Assembly: GCA_003156235.1 (NCBI GenBank)
Contig: PMGP01000067.1
Coordinates: forward strand, 1-7,766
Origin: Acidobacteriaceae bacterium
Lineage (GTDB): Bacteria > Acidobacteriota > Terriglobia > Terriglobales > Acidobacteriaceae
Direction: 5' to 3'
DNA length: 7,766 nt
How positions within the stretch are numbered: the first letter of the stretch is position 1; every line of letters starts with the position of its first letter. The notes under the pieces are model-generated. The model was given only the letters and a program-made list of their open reading frames with translations, ran no database searches and was not told the origin of the DNA. Shown here piece by piece: positions 1 through 6,103 of the stretch. Position numbers and translations under genes: made by a program.

Positions 1-142
1 CATGGCCATCGGAGAATACATCAACGGCCACAACAAGAGTCCCAAGCCCTTCATCTGGACTGCCAAAGCAAATGACATCCTGGAAAAGGTGACACGTGCC
101 CAGACTGCTCTTAATAAAAGACGATCTGCGTGAGACACTATA
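1..142 (+). mobile_element. Right end of an IS630-type insertion sequence
   Basis: The transposase stop at 131-133 is followed within about ten bases by the sequence CACTATACAAG, where coding sequence of a minus-strand glycosyltransferase begins. IS630 elements end close behind the transposase gene and insert at a TA dinucleotide, which is duplicated. TA steps are present at 139-140 and 141-142, so the element probably ends at one of them. The left end and its inverted repeat lie outside the window, so the exact boundary is inferred. Confidence 0.6.
2..133 (+). CDS. IS630-family transposase, C-terminal end (partial)
   Basis: The plus strand is open from the window edge to a TGA at 131-133 and gives 43 residues. 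The stretch IGEYINGHNKSPKPFIWTAK, followed by ANDILEKVTRA, is the usual C-terminal tail of IS630-type DDE transposases, where a tyrosine-x-asparagine helix is followed by PKPF-W-T and a final 'IL-KV-RA' helix. The catalytic DDE residues would lie further upstream, outside the window. The ATG at position 2 is only an internal methionine; the true start is off the left edge. The gene is the only real plus-strand gene here and runs head-on into the minus-strand sugar genes. Family assignment rests on this tail alone, but the motif is characteristic. Confidence 0.8.
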   Translation: MAIGEYINGHNKSPKPFIWTAKANDILEKVTRAQTALNKRRSA

Positions 143-323
143 CAAGCGAATGGATACGCTCCATCCCGAGTGGGTTATCCGGGATACGCACCGGCTTGGT
201 CCCGAGTAACTCACTCTGCAGGCCGAGGCGCATCCCTGCGGCTGAAAAATCCACGACACTGCGCAAAGGACCGCCAGACTCATAACTCAGCGAATCGATA
301 ACATGCAACACCCGAGTTGTCAT
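138..323 (-). pseudogene. Glycosyltransferase (GT4-like), N-terminal fragment cut by an IS630 element
   Basis: From ATG 323 the minus strand encodes 61 residues beginning MTTRVLHVIDSLSYESGGP and continuing with an RSVVDF helix. This is a typical first beta strand and glycine-rich acceptor-side loop of GT-B glycosyltransferases of the GT4 type. An intact enzyme has about 370-420 residues; here the frame hits a TAG at 138-140, exactly where the insertion element begins, so only the first part of the N-terminal Rossmann domain remains. The ATG at 323 is preceded by GAGG at 332-335 (8 bases away). A GTG at 353 would add ten residues but has no better ribosome site. The gene follows the UDP-xylose synthase by 126 bases and was probably the next glycosyltransferase of the operon. 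The rest of it may survive beyond the element, to the left of the window. Confidence 0.7.
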
Positions 324-449
324 TCGCTGCGCCTCGAAGAATTGATTCGGCACTTAGACCGTATTCAGAGGTGGCTCCGGTTGTTCTGACAAATATCTTT
401 GATTCTTAAATCCGAAGCTCTCTATTCAGGAAACACTCAGGGCGCTTGT

Positions 450-1421
450 CTATGAAACTGATAACCTTGCGCAGTCCGAGACCTCACTACCGATCTTGCC
501 TTTGAAGAAGTCCAGCGACCTGAGCAAGCCTTCCTTGAGCGCGATATGCGGCTCCCATCCCAGTATGGCTCGTGCTTTGGCGATGTCGGGACAGCGACGG
601 ACAGGGTCATCCTGGGGCAAAGCTTCAAAGCACAGTTCGCTCGTTGAGCTGGTCGCATCCAGCACGGCTTGGGCACACTCCAGAACAGTGAACTCTTGTG
701 GGTTACCGATGTTCACCGGCAGGTGCTCGTCAGAGCGCGAGAGGAGAATAATTCCCTCGATGAGGTCATCCACATAGCAGAAGCTGCGGGTCTGTTTGCC
801 GTCCCCGTAGATACTGAGCGGCTGGCCGCGCAGGGCCTGCATCATGAAGTTAGAGATGACCCGACCATCGCTGGGATGCAGGCGGGGGCCATAAGTGTTG
901 AAGATGCGGACCAGATGCGTATTAACGCCGCGCGAGCGATGATAGGCCATCACCAGCGCCTCGCCGTAGCGTTTGGCCTCGTCGTAAACCGAGCGTGGAC
1001 CTACTGGGTTCACATGGCCCCAGTAGTCCTCCGTCTGCGGATGCTCAAGCGGGTCGCCGTAACACTCCGATGTGGAGGCGTGAAGATGTCCGGCGCCATA
1101 TCTGGCTGCGATTTCGAGAGTGTTCTCTGTGCCTATGGAGCCCACGCGCAGAGTCTCCAGCCCCAGGCGAAGATACTCGGGCGGACTGGCCGGGGAAGCG
1201 AAATTGAAGACGTAGTCCACCGCTCCCACATCGAAGGGCTGGCAGATATCCCGCTGCTCGAAGCGGAAGCGCGGTTCCTGGGCTAGATGGGCCAGGTTTG
1301 CGGGGTCGCCGGTGGAGAGGTTGTCGACGCCCACTACGGTGAGGCCCTCGCCCAACAGGCGGTCCGTCAGATGAGAACCAAGAAATCCGGCGGCACCGGT
1401 AACAAGTACTCGCATGGCCAA
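450..1421 (-). CDS. uxs: UDP-glucuronate decarboxylase (UDP-xylose synthase), extended SDR family
   Basis: A 323-residue cytosolic short-chain dehydrogenase/reductase. It is predicted to convert UDP-glucuronate to UDP-xylose plus CO2 through a 4-keto intermediate, with tightly bound NAD. Visible marks, numbered from TTG 1421, are the nucleotide-binding GAAGFLG at 9-15, NFASPASPPEY at 73-83 (the signature that separates UXS from other epimerases), TSE at 117-119, YDEAK at 146-150 with catalytic Tyr146 and Lys150, and QTRSFCYVDD at 210-219. Length matches bacterial UXS; the last dozen residues (GSEVSDCARLSVS) look like a non-conserved tail. The start is uncertain: ATG 1415 is conventional, but AGGAG at 1431-1435 lies 9 bases from TTG 1421 and 15 from the ATG, so I chose TTG. 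It follows the UDP-glucose dehydrogenase by 71 bases, and that enzyme supplies its substrate. Confidence 0.88.
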   Translation of the reverse strand: MAMRVLVTGAAGFLGSHLTDRLLGEGLTVVGVDNLSTGDPANLAHLAQEPRFRFEQRDICQPFDVGAVDYVFNFASPASPPEYLRLGLETLRVGSIGTENTLEIAARYGAGHLHASTSECYGDPLEHPQTEDYWGHVNPVGPRSVYDEAKRYGEALVMAYHRSRGVNTHLVRIFNTYGPRLHPSDGRVISNFMMQALRGQPLSIYGDGKQTRSFCYVDDLIEGIILLSRSDEHLPVNIGNPQEFTVLECAQAVLDATSSTSELCFEALPQDDPVRRCPDIAKARAILGWEPHIALKEGLLRSLDFFKGKIGSEVSDCARLSVS

Positions 1422-1430
1422 AGATTAGCG

Positions 1431-1435
1431 CTCCT
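1431..1435 (-). promoter_or_regulatory. Ribosome binding site that favours a TTG start for the UDP-xylose synthase
   Basis: On the minus strand AGGAG is followed by nine bases and then TTG (1421-1419), with ATG six bases further on. The spacing is near optimal for TTG and long for ATG. The choice alters the protein by only two residues (MA before MRVLVTG). Confidence 0.5.
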
Positions 1436-1492
1436 AAACTCGAAGATTGGGGTTCGGCGGAACCGGCATAAAATTTTAAGAAGGCACGGCAC

Positions 1493-2926
1493 TTACTGCA
1501 CCATTCTAAGCGGCTTGCCCTGCTGCGCCTGATTGCTAGTCGGCCGGCCCACGCTTATATAGGTGAAACCGTGATCCTGCATCGTTTGCCGCTTGTAAAG
1601 GTTACGGCCATCAATGATGATAGGGAAGCGAACTGCCTGCTTGAGCCGTGCCAGGTCGATGGCGGCAAACTCCTTCCAGTCGGTCAGGATCAGCACCGCA
1701 TCGGCGTCTTGGGCCGCTGCGTAGATACCGTCCGCATAGCTGAGTTTTTCAGAGGGCGGAATCACGACCTTAGCGCGCTCCATGGCCGCCGGATCGTAAG
1801 CCGTCACTATGGCGCCCGCGTCCAGGAGTCTGTTGATCACATCGATGGCGGGAGACTCGCGAATATCGTCGGTATCACCCTTGTAGGCCAAGCCCAGGGC
1901 CGCCAGTCGCTTGCCGCGCAGGGTCCACAGAGCCGAGAGCACCTTGTTGAAAAAGATATCTTTCTGTGCTTCATTGATATTGCGAATCTCATCCAGGAGT
2001 TGAAAATTCACGCCGCGCTGCTCGGCCACCCAGTGAAAGGCGGCCAAGTCCTTGGGGAAGCAAGACCCGCCATAGCCAAGGCCGGCTTTCAGGAATTTGG
2101 GGCCGATGCGGCTGTCCATGCCCATGCCGGCGGCGATGTCATCAATGTCCGCGTCCACGGCCTCGGCCAGGTTGGCCACTGCGTTGATGAAGGAAATTTT
2201 CATCGCCAAAAAAGCATTGGAGGCGTGCTTGACAATCTCAGCGCTCTCGGCCGAGATGACCAGCAGGCGGGCCGGATGGGAGGAGCTCAAAGGTCCCGGC
2301 AAAGCGCCGGGCTGGGCGTAGTAGCTGCCCCCGGTGAGCGGTTCGTAGATGCGCTTGAGAACATCTGCGGAGCGCACTGTGCCGGCGCCCACCACGATGC
2401 GGTCTGGATGCAGGAAATCGCCGATGGCCGTGCCTTCGCGCAGGAACTCGGGGTTCGAGACTATGTCGAAATTCTGCGCGTCCACGCCATGGCGGTGCAG
2501 CACGCGGCGGATCCATTCGTTGGTGTAGACCGGCACGGTGCTTTTTTCCACGATCACCTTATATCCGTTGATGGAGCGAGCAATCTCAGCCACCACGGCT
2601 TCGACGTAGGAGAGGTCGGAAGCGCCGGTGTTGCCCTGGGGGGTGCCCACAGCAATGAAGATGGCCTCGCTACGCTGAACGGCCTCGGCCAGATCGCAGG
2701 TGAACTCGACGCCGTGGTTCAGGCGTTTGGCCAGCAACTCGGGCAGGTGCTGCTCGTAGATGGGCACGCCGCCTTCACAAAGAGTTTTGACCCTGACTTC
2801 GTCATTGTCCACGCACAGGACGCTATGGCCGATCTCGGCAAAACATACCGCCGCGACAAGCCCCACGTACCCGGAGCCGATCACACAGATGGAAACGGGC
2901 TGTGACATATGCTGGTCGTTATTCAT
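1493..2926 (-). CDS. ugd: UDP-glucose 6-dehydrogenase
   Basis: A 477-residue cytosolic enzyme that oxidises UDP-glucose twice with NAD+ to UDP-glucuronate. Numbered from ATG 2926: the NAD-binding GSGYVG is at 17-22, followed by an acidic VDND at the end of strand two. Next come GTPQG at 94-98, EKSTVP at 128-133 and SNPEFLREG at 157-165. The central helix contains KHASNAF at 233-239, and GYGGSCFPKD at 284-293 carries the catalytic Cys289. The C-terminal UDP-binding domain has GLAYKGDTDDIRESP at 345-359. Length is slightly above the usual 430-460 because of a loop near 205-222 and a short polar tail. ATG 2926 is preferred because GAGGA at 2938-2942 lies 11 bases upstream; GTG 2953 and ATG 2908 are alternatives. 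Its product feeds the decarboxylase gene immediately downstream. Confidence 0.95.
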   Translation of the reverse strand: MNNDQHMSQPVSICVIGSGYVGLVAAVCFAEIGHSVLCVDNDEVRVKTLCEGGVPIYEQHLPELLAKRLNHGVEFTCDLAEAVQRSEAIFIAVGTPQGNTGASDLSYVEAVVAEIARSINGYKVIVEKSTVPVYTNEWIRRVLHRHGVDAQNFDIVSNPEFLREGTAIGDFLHPDRIVVGAGTVRSADVLKRIYEPLTGGSYYAQPGALPGPLSSSHPARLLVISAESAEIVKHASNAFLAMKISFINAVANLAEAVDADIDDIAAGMGMDSRIGPKFLKAGLGYGGSCFPKDLAAFHWVAEQRGVNFQLLDEIRNINEAQKDIFFNKVLSALWTLRGKRLAALGLAYKGDTDDIRESPAIDVINRLLDAGAIVTAYDPAAMERAKVVIPPSEKLSYADGIYAAAQDADAVLILTDWKEFAAIDLARLKQAVRFPIIIDGRNLYKRQTMQDHGFTYISVGRPTSNQAQQGKPLRMVQ

Positions 2927-2937
2927 AAATGCATTAG

Positions 2938-2942
2938 TCCTC
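2938..2942 (-). promoter_or_regulatory. Ribosome binding site for ugd
   Basis: GAGGA on the minus strand lies 11 bases before ATG 2926. It overlaps the TGA stop (2943-2941) of the preceding methyltransferase remnant, an arrangement that would permit translational coupling. It supports ATG 2926 over ATG 2908, which has no purine-rich upstream sequence. Confidence 0.45.
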
Positions 2943-3195
2943 AAATCAGGCACTTCGTTGAAAGGTGGAGTAGGCGAAGCCCTTCTTTCATGGACAAACC
3001 GCAGAAGCCCATGTACCTACTCCGACAATTAAACAGGGATCCGTTCCGACAGCCCAAATCCATAACTCTCCCTCCTACTGGAATGTCTAAGAGTTGTCGC
3101 CATATCGTACGGAGGCGTAATGTGTGACTTATGTCGTTGGCGGCATTAATACAGGGGTAGTCGCATGAAGTCGCCTCTGAGCGGAGTATGACCAT
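2941..3195 (-). pseudogene. Truncated SAM-dependent methyltransferase remnant (motif I only)
   Basis: This 84-codon minus-strand frame begins at ATG 3195, four bases after the stop of the family 2 glycosyltransferase, and ends at TGA 2943-2941. Residues 28-53 contain LRTIWRQLLDIPVGGRVMDL followed by GCRNGSL. This closely resembles helix Z and motif I (hhDxGCGxG) of class I methyltransferases, where bound SAM sits. Residues about 60-72 (GFCGLSMKEGLRL) loosely recall motif II with its following helix. A working enzyme needs some 200 residues or more, so the catalytic half is absent. The glycine usually third from the motif's end is Arg in GCRNG, which is tolerated in some families. I infer a deletion that fused the remnant to the ugd leader. 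It could instead be a chance resemblance, but position and motif together make that less likely. Confidence 0.45.
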
Positions 3196-3199
3196 TGAG

Positions 3200-4144
3200 T
3201 TAGCTCGCATTAGACTCGCTCGGAGGAGACGATGTGGACTGCTCAAGTAGCTGCAGCTCATATAGTTTAGCATGCACCTGCTCGATGTAGGCCCGCCGCA
3301 AAGAGGACGCAATGTAACCGCGCCGCCCCTCGAATACAGCCCCGCAAACAACATAGTGATATAAAAACCAGAGTAACGGTTCACACGGCAGCCTCAGCGC
3401 TAGAGGCTTTATAAATCTTCGAAAGCTCTGTACATCGCCAAACATGGATGCCTTTATGCTATGTTTTCCCCACGATCCGGTCTTCAAGTAATGCGCCCGA
3501 ATGCCAGCTTCCCATGAGGAGTATTTATTGTGTCGATCAATATATGGAGAAAGCCCCTTGCAATCGTCGTGGATCAGAGGGATGCGGAGGCGTCCGATCT
3601 TTCCATCGACAATCAGGCGTTCATGAACCTCCATATCCTGCCCGTTCGGGCTGTTGCCGGCTGTCTCTTCAAATCTTGCGTGTCCGGTACGGAATAGTAC
3701 AATCGCCGAGAAGGAGAAGCCGCCAAATTGAAATCTCTTGCCAAGAAAGTGAAACTGCTTGCGAACCAGATATGCAGCGCAAGCCGCAGAAGAACTCAAC
3801 GTTCTGTCGATTTCGCTCCATAGTGCGGCGGGAACCTGTTCGTCGGCGTCAATAAGCATAGTCCACGGCGTGGAGATATCCAAATTGTTGAGCGCCCACT
3901 GTCGCTTTTTTGGATACCCTCCGGCATAAACGTAATTGATGATTTCTGCACCGTGCTGTCTCGCAATATCCTGAGTATGGTCCGTGCTGAACGAATCTAC
4001 TACCAGCACGCGATGCGCTTGTACGAGTGACAAAAGGCAGGTCGCAATGTTTGTCTCTTCATTCTTTGTGGCAACAATAACGGTGACAGGCAGACGGCAG
4101 TCTCTCGATTGCTCTCCCATTCGCTGTTGGTTCTTTGGTGACAT
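3200..4144 (-). CDS. Family 2 glycosyltransferase, WaaE/KdtX type
   Basis: A 314-residue inverting GT-A glycosyltransferase acting at the cytoplasmic face of the inner membrane. The nucleotide-sugar domain starts with VTVIVATKNEETNI at 20-33, then VLVVDSFSTDHT at 46-57 and a metal-binding LIDADEQV at 97-104 (DxD is Asp99-Ala-Asp101). The region from about 190 to 215 (IHDDCKGLSPYIDRH) and the C-terminal YHYVVCGAVFEGRRGYI at 262-278 match the tail of WaaE/KdtX-like transferases, known from LPS core and capsule loci. Sugar and acceptor cannot be read from sequence. AGAGGA at 4153-4158 is 8 bases before ATG 4144, and the gene follows the acetyltransferase stop with only 2 bases between, so they are surely co-transcribed. 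Given the Ugd-UXS pair downstream, a xylosyl or glucuronosyl donor is possible, but this is inference. Confidence 0.88.
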   Translation of the reverse strand: MSPKNQQRMGEQSRDCRLPVTVIVATKNEETNIATCLLSLVQAHRVLVVDSFSTDHTQDIARQHGAEIINYVYAGGYPKKRQWALNNLDISTPWTMLIDADEQVPAALWSEIDRTLSSSAACAAYLVRKQFHFLGKRFQFGGFSFSAIVLFRTGHARFEETAGNSPNGQDMEVHERLIVDGKIGRLRIPLIHDDCKGLSPYIDRHNKYSSWEAGIRAHYLKTGSWGKHSIKASMFGDVQSFRRFIKPLALRLPCEPLLWFLYHYVVCGAVFEGRRGYIASSLRRAYIEQVHAKLYELQLLEQSTSSPPSESNAS

Positions 4145-4146
4145 GG

Positions 4147-4764
4147 CTATTTTCCTCTAAACTCCATCTGCGAATCCTTCTCCCGCATAAGGCGCTGTTT
4201 TACCTGCGTTGCCGGATTTCCTCTGACGACTGTCCAATCTGCAACATCGTGAAAGACAGCCGAAGCAGCCCCAACCACGGCGCCCTCGCCCACTTTGACG
4301 CCTGGCCCCACAAATGCCCTTGCGCCGATCCATGCACGAGGGCCGATCATGATCGGCTTTGTGACGAGTCTAAAGTCTGGGTCATTGTAATCGTGAGTCG
4401 CAGTACATAGCATGGCCTGCTGTGATACCGTGGCAAACTCGCCAAGAACGATTGAATCGACGGAATAACAATAGACATCGTTTGCCATACAGCTGTATGC
4501 ACCCATCGTCAAGTTCCAGGGCGCCCATATGCGACAGCTAGGATATGGGTTCGCCTTAGTCCCGATACAAGCCCCGAAACAGCGAAGCAGTAAGCGACGC
4601 CAACAAAAGAACGGGAGCGGGGAGGGACGGTACAGAGTGACCCATACGACCGCCCAAAGAACTCGCCCTATGCGGTTGCAATAACTTAGTCGATTTCGGT
4701 AAATCATTGGAGTGGGGCTGAGCAAATTCACCTGATGACTTTCATATTTACACGGTGCTTTCAA
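4147..4764 (-). CDS. WcaF-like colanic-acid-type O-acetyltransferase (left-handed beta-helix)
   Basis: A protein of up to 205 residues of the hexapeptide acyltransferase superfamily, predicted to transfer acetyl from acetyl-CoA to a sugar hydroxyl of the polysaccharide or its lipid-linked precursor. An N-terminal amphipathic/hydrophobic part (GRVLWAVVWVTLYRPSPLPF, 33-52) and WRRLLLRCFGACIG (55-68) precede RIWAPWNLTMG (78-88), the WcaF-family signature. Imperfect hexapeptide turns run from about 86 to 172 (IVLGEFATV, IMIGPRAWIGARAFVGPGVKVGEGAVVG). The likely catalytic His124 is in CTATHDYNDPDF, and RGNPA at 181-185 closes the fold. The start is uncertain: TTG 4764 overlaps the upstream stop by four bases (TTGA), while GTG 4731 and ATG 4707 are possible; none has a strong ribosome site. 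ATG 4707 still keeps every recognised motif. Confidence 0.87.
   Translation of the reverse strand: MKAPCKYESHQVNLLSPTPMIYRNRLSYCNRIGRVLWAVVWVTLYRPSPLPFFCWRRLLLRCFGACIGTKANPYPSCRIWAPWNLTMGAYSCMANDVYCYSVDSIVLGEFATVSQQAMLCTATHDYNDPDFRLVTKPIMIGPRAWIGARAFVGPGVKVGEGAVVGAASAVFHDVADWTVVRGNPATQVKQRLMREKDSQMEFRGK
4153..4158 (-). promoter_or_regulatory. Ribosome binding site for the family 2 glycosyltransferase
   Basis: AGAGGA on the minus strand lies 8 bases before ATG 4144, inside the last codons of the acetyltransferase gene. It fixes ATG 4144 as the start rather than ATG 4120 and implies coupled translation. Confidence 0.5.
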
Positions 4765-6029
4765 CCATGAGAACTTGATTGGCTCTTACTGAATACCTGT
4801 GTCAGGAAAGCGATCAGCTTCTTTCCGACCGCCCTAGAGGACGACTCTCTCCGGCTGAAGGTGCGCGCTGCTAACGCAATCTTCTCGTACTTCTTTGGAT
4901 TTTCGGTTATATCCACAAGGATTCTCACCAACTCCTCAGCCGATTCGTGCTGGAGCATGATCAGACACTCGCCGCTGAGTAATGCAAAATCGCCTACATC
5001 AGTCGTAATTACTAGCTTTCCGCCCGCGAGGAATTCATACGCCTTCGATGGCGATCTGAGGTTTGCGTGTCTCCCCTGTACCTTTTGAAGAACCAGCGCC
5101 ACATCCGTCTCTGCCAGGAGGCTTCGGTACTCGTCATCTGATAGTAGCCCGTGGAGCCGGATGACTGGATCTTCCTTAGCCGTGCTCAACAAGCGAAGCT
5201 CATTAGGATAATCCTTAGTCCCACAACAGTCGAAGACAAAGTGCTCAGCATACTGTTTTTCTGACCGCAGAAGTTTGATTGCGGCGATAAGAAGATCCAA
5301 ACCGTCATCCGTCAGGTATCTCCCAGCGAATAATACACGGATGGGTATTTGAAGACGGATAGGGCGATCTTCGCCCCACTCAGAATCGGTCACGCAGCCT
5401 CCCAAGACGAGACAGGGCTTCTTCTCAGGGAGAAAGAACTGAAATCGCTTTGAGGGAACAATCAAGCCCGAAGACAGTCCCGCAACAGTCTTCATACAGA
5501 ACCAAAGCACGAGCTGCTGAACAGGGCGTGATTCATTCCCTATCCTCCAATCGGAAAACTTTGGTTGCGTTATATCTTCAACTTGCGCGACAAACGGTAT
5601 ACCGAGGCACCTTAGAAGTATCGATATCAACGCGAAGGAGGGAGAGTAATTGTAGATTATAGCTCCATCGAAGCGAGACCTGCGCAGGAACAAAAGCATC
5701 CAGATTGGGAACAGAAGTGGCTCCAGCAGCGCTCCCACGAAAGGAATAACCATCGCCGGGGCAACAGTGACACCGATTCCATTGTCAAGAGTACTGTAAG
5801 TCCCATGAAACAACTTGGAAGTGAATCCGCATCTTGCGCAAATGCCCGGCGTAGCAACCTGCACAATATGCTGGGCGCTCACCAAGGCGCCTGCGATACG
5901 TTTCACCCTATTATTACTTGCGATATTACCAGGAAGCCCGCGAGATTTGACAACATCTAGCGGGTAATAGTAGCTCAGGTAAAGAATTCGTTCGCATCTC
6001 ATAAGGACTTTCATCGTTAAGTACGTCAA
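4761..6029 (-). CDS. Glycosyltransferase, GT-B fold (GT4-like, WbuB type)
   Basis: A cytoplasmic or membrane-associated enzyme of about 413-422 residues. From TTG 6029, the N-terminal domain begins at RILYLSYYYPLDV (14-26), the usual first strand and loop of GT4 enzymes. A hydrophobic stretch at about 93-115 may associate with the membrane. The C-terminal donor domain starts at VLFAGRYLTDDGLDLLI (232-248), a variant of the G-R-hxxxKG block, and SPSKAYEFLAGGKLVITTDVGD (326-347) is the nucleotide-sugar site seen in WbuB-like transferases in place of the EX7E motif. Donor and acceptor are unknown. The start is uncertain: TTG 6029, ATG 6014 and ATG 6002 are in frame, and none has a convincing Shine-Dalgarno. 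ATG 6002 (MRCERILYLS) or ATG 6014 would match typical family N-termini best. The stop overlaps the acetyltransferase start by four bases. Confidence 0.85.
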   Translation of the reverse strand: MTYLTMKVLMRCERILYLSYYYPLDVVKSRGLPGNIASNNRVKRIAGALVSAQHIVQVATPGICARCGFTSKLFHGTYSTLDNGIGVTVAPAMVIPFVGALLEPLLFPIWMLLFLRRSRFDGAIIYNYSPSFALISILLRCLGIPFVAQVEDITQPKFSDWRIGNESRPVQQLVLWFCMKTVAGLSSGLIVPSKRFQFFLPEKKPCLVLGGCVTDSEWGEDRPIRLQIPIRVLFAGRYLTDDGLDLLIAAIKLLRSEKQYAEHFVFDCCGTKDYPNELRLLSTAKEDPVIRLHGLLSDDEYRSLLAETDVALVLQKVQGRHANLRSPSKAYEFLAGGKLVITTDVGDFALLSGECLIMLQHESAEELVRILVDITENPKKYEKIALAARTFSRRESSSRAVGKKLIAFLTQVFSKSQSSSHG

Positions 6030-6051
6030 GGTCCGCGAGGTTCGTCGGACC
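6030..6051. repeat. Short inverted repeat in the leader of a glycosyltransferase gene
   Basis: GGTCCG at 6030-6035 and CGGACC at 6046-6051 are perfect 6-base arms around a 10-base loop, in the roughly 75-base gap between the two GT4 genes. It abuts the possible TTG start at 6029-6027 and lies 15 bases before ATG 6014. There is no following T-run on either strand, so it is not a standard intrinsic terminator. It could modulate translation or mRNA stability, or be chance. Confidence 0.25.
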
Positions 6052-6103
6052 GAATTTCGATGAATTCAGCGTCAAGAAGCGGGTCGAGAGCTGGCATCTG
6101 CGC

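Noticed and set aside
669..1286. A 205-codon plus-strand frame
   Set aside because: It is antisense to the UDP-xylose synthase and its translation shows no domain or plausible N-terminus.
1455..1475. GGTTC / GAACC inverted repeat between ugd and uxs considered as a terminator
   Set aside because: The stem is only five base pairs with no T-run behind it, and the two genes are functionally linked, so termination between them is unlikely.
1571..2905. A 444-codon open frame on the plus strand
   Set aside because: It lies wholly antisense to ugd, whose motifs are unmistakable. The plus-strand translation has no recognisable domain; long antisense frames are common opposite high-GC genes.
3196..3384. 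Upstream extension of the methyltransferase-like frame to 147 codons
   Set aside because: This part overlaps the C-terminus of the family 2 glycosyltransferase in another frame and looks like its shadow. Only the part after ATG 3195 carries methyltransferase-like sequence.
3448..3855. A 135-codon plus-strand frame
   Set aside because: Antisense to the family 2 glycosyltransferase, rich in Cys, Arg and Ser with no fold-like pattern.
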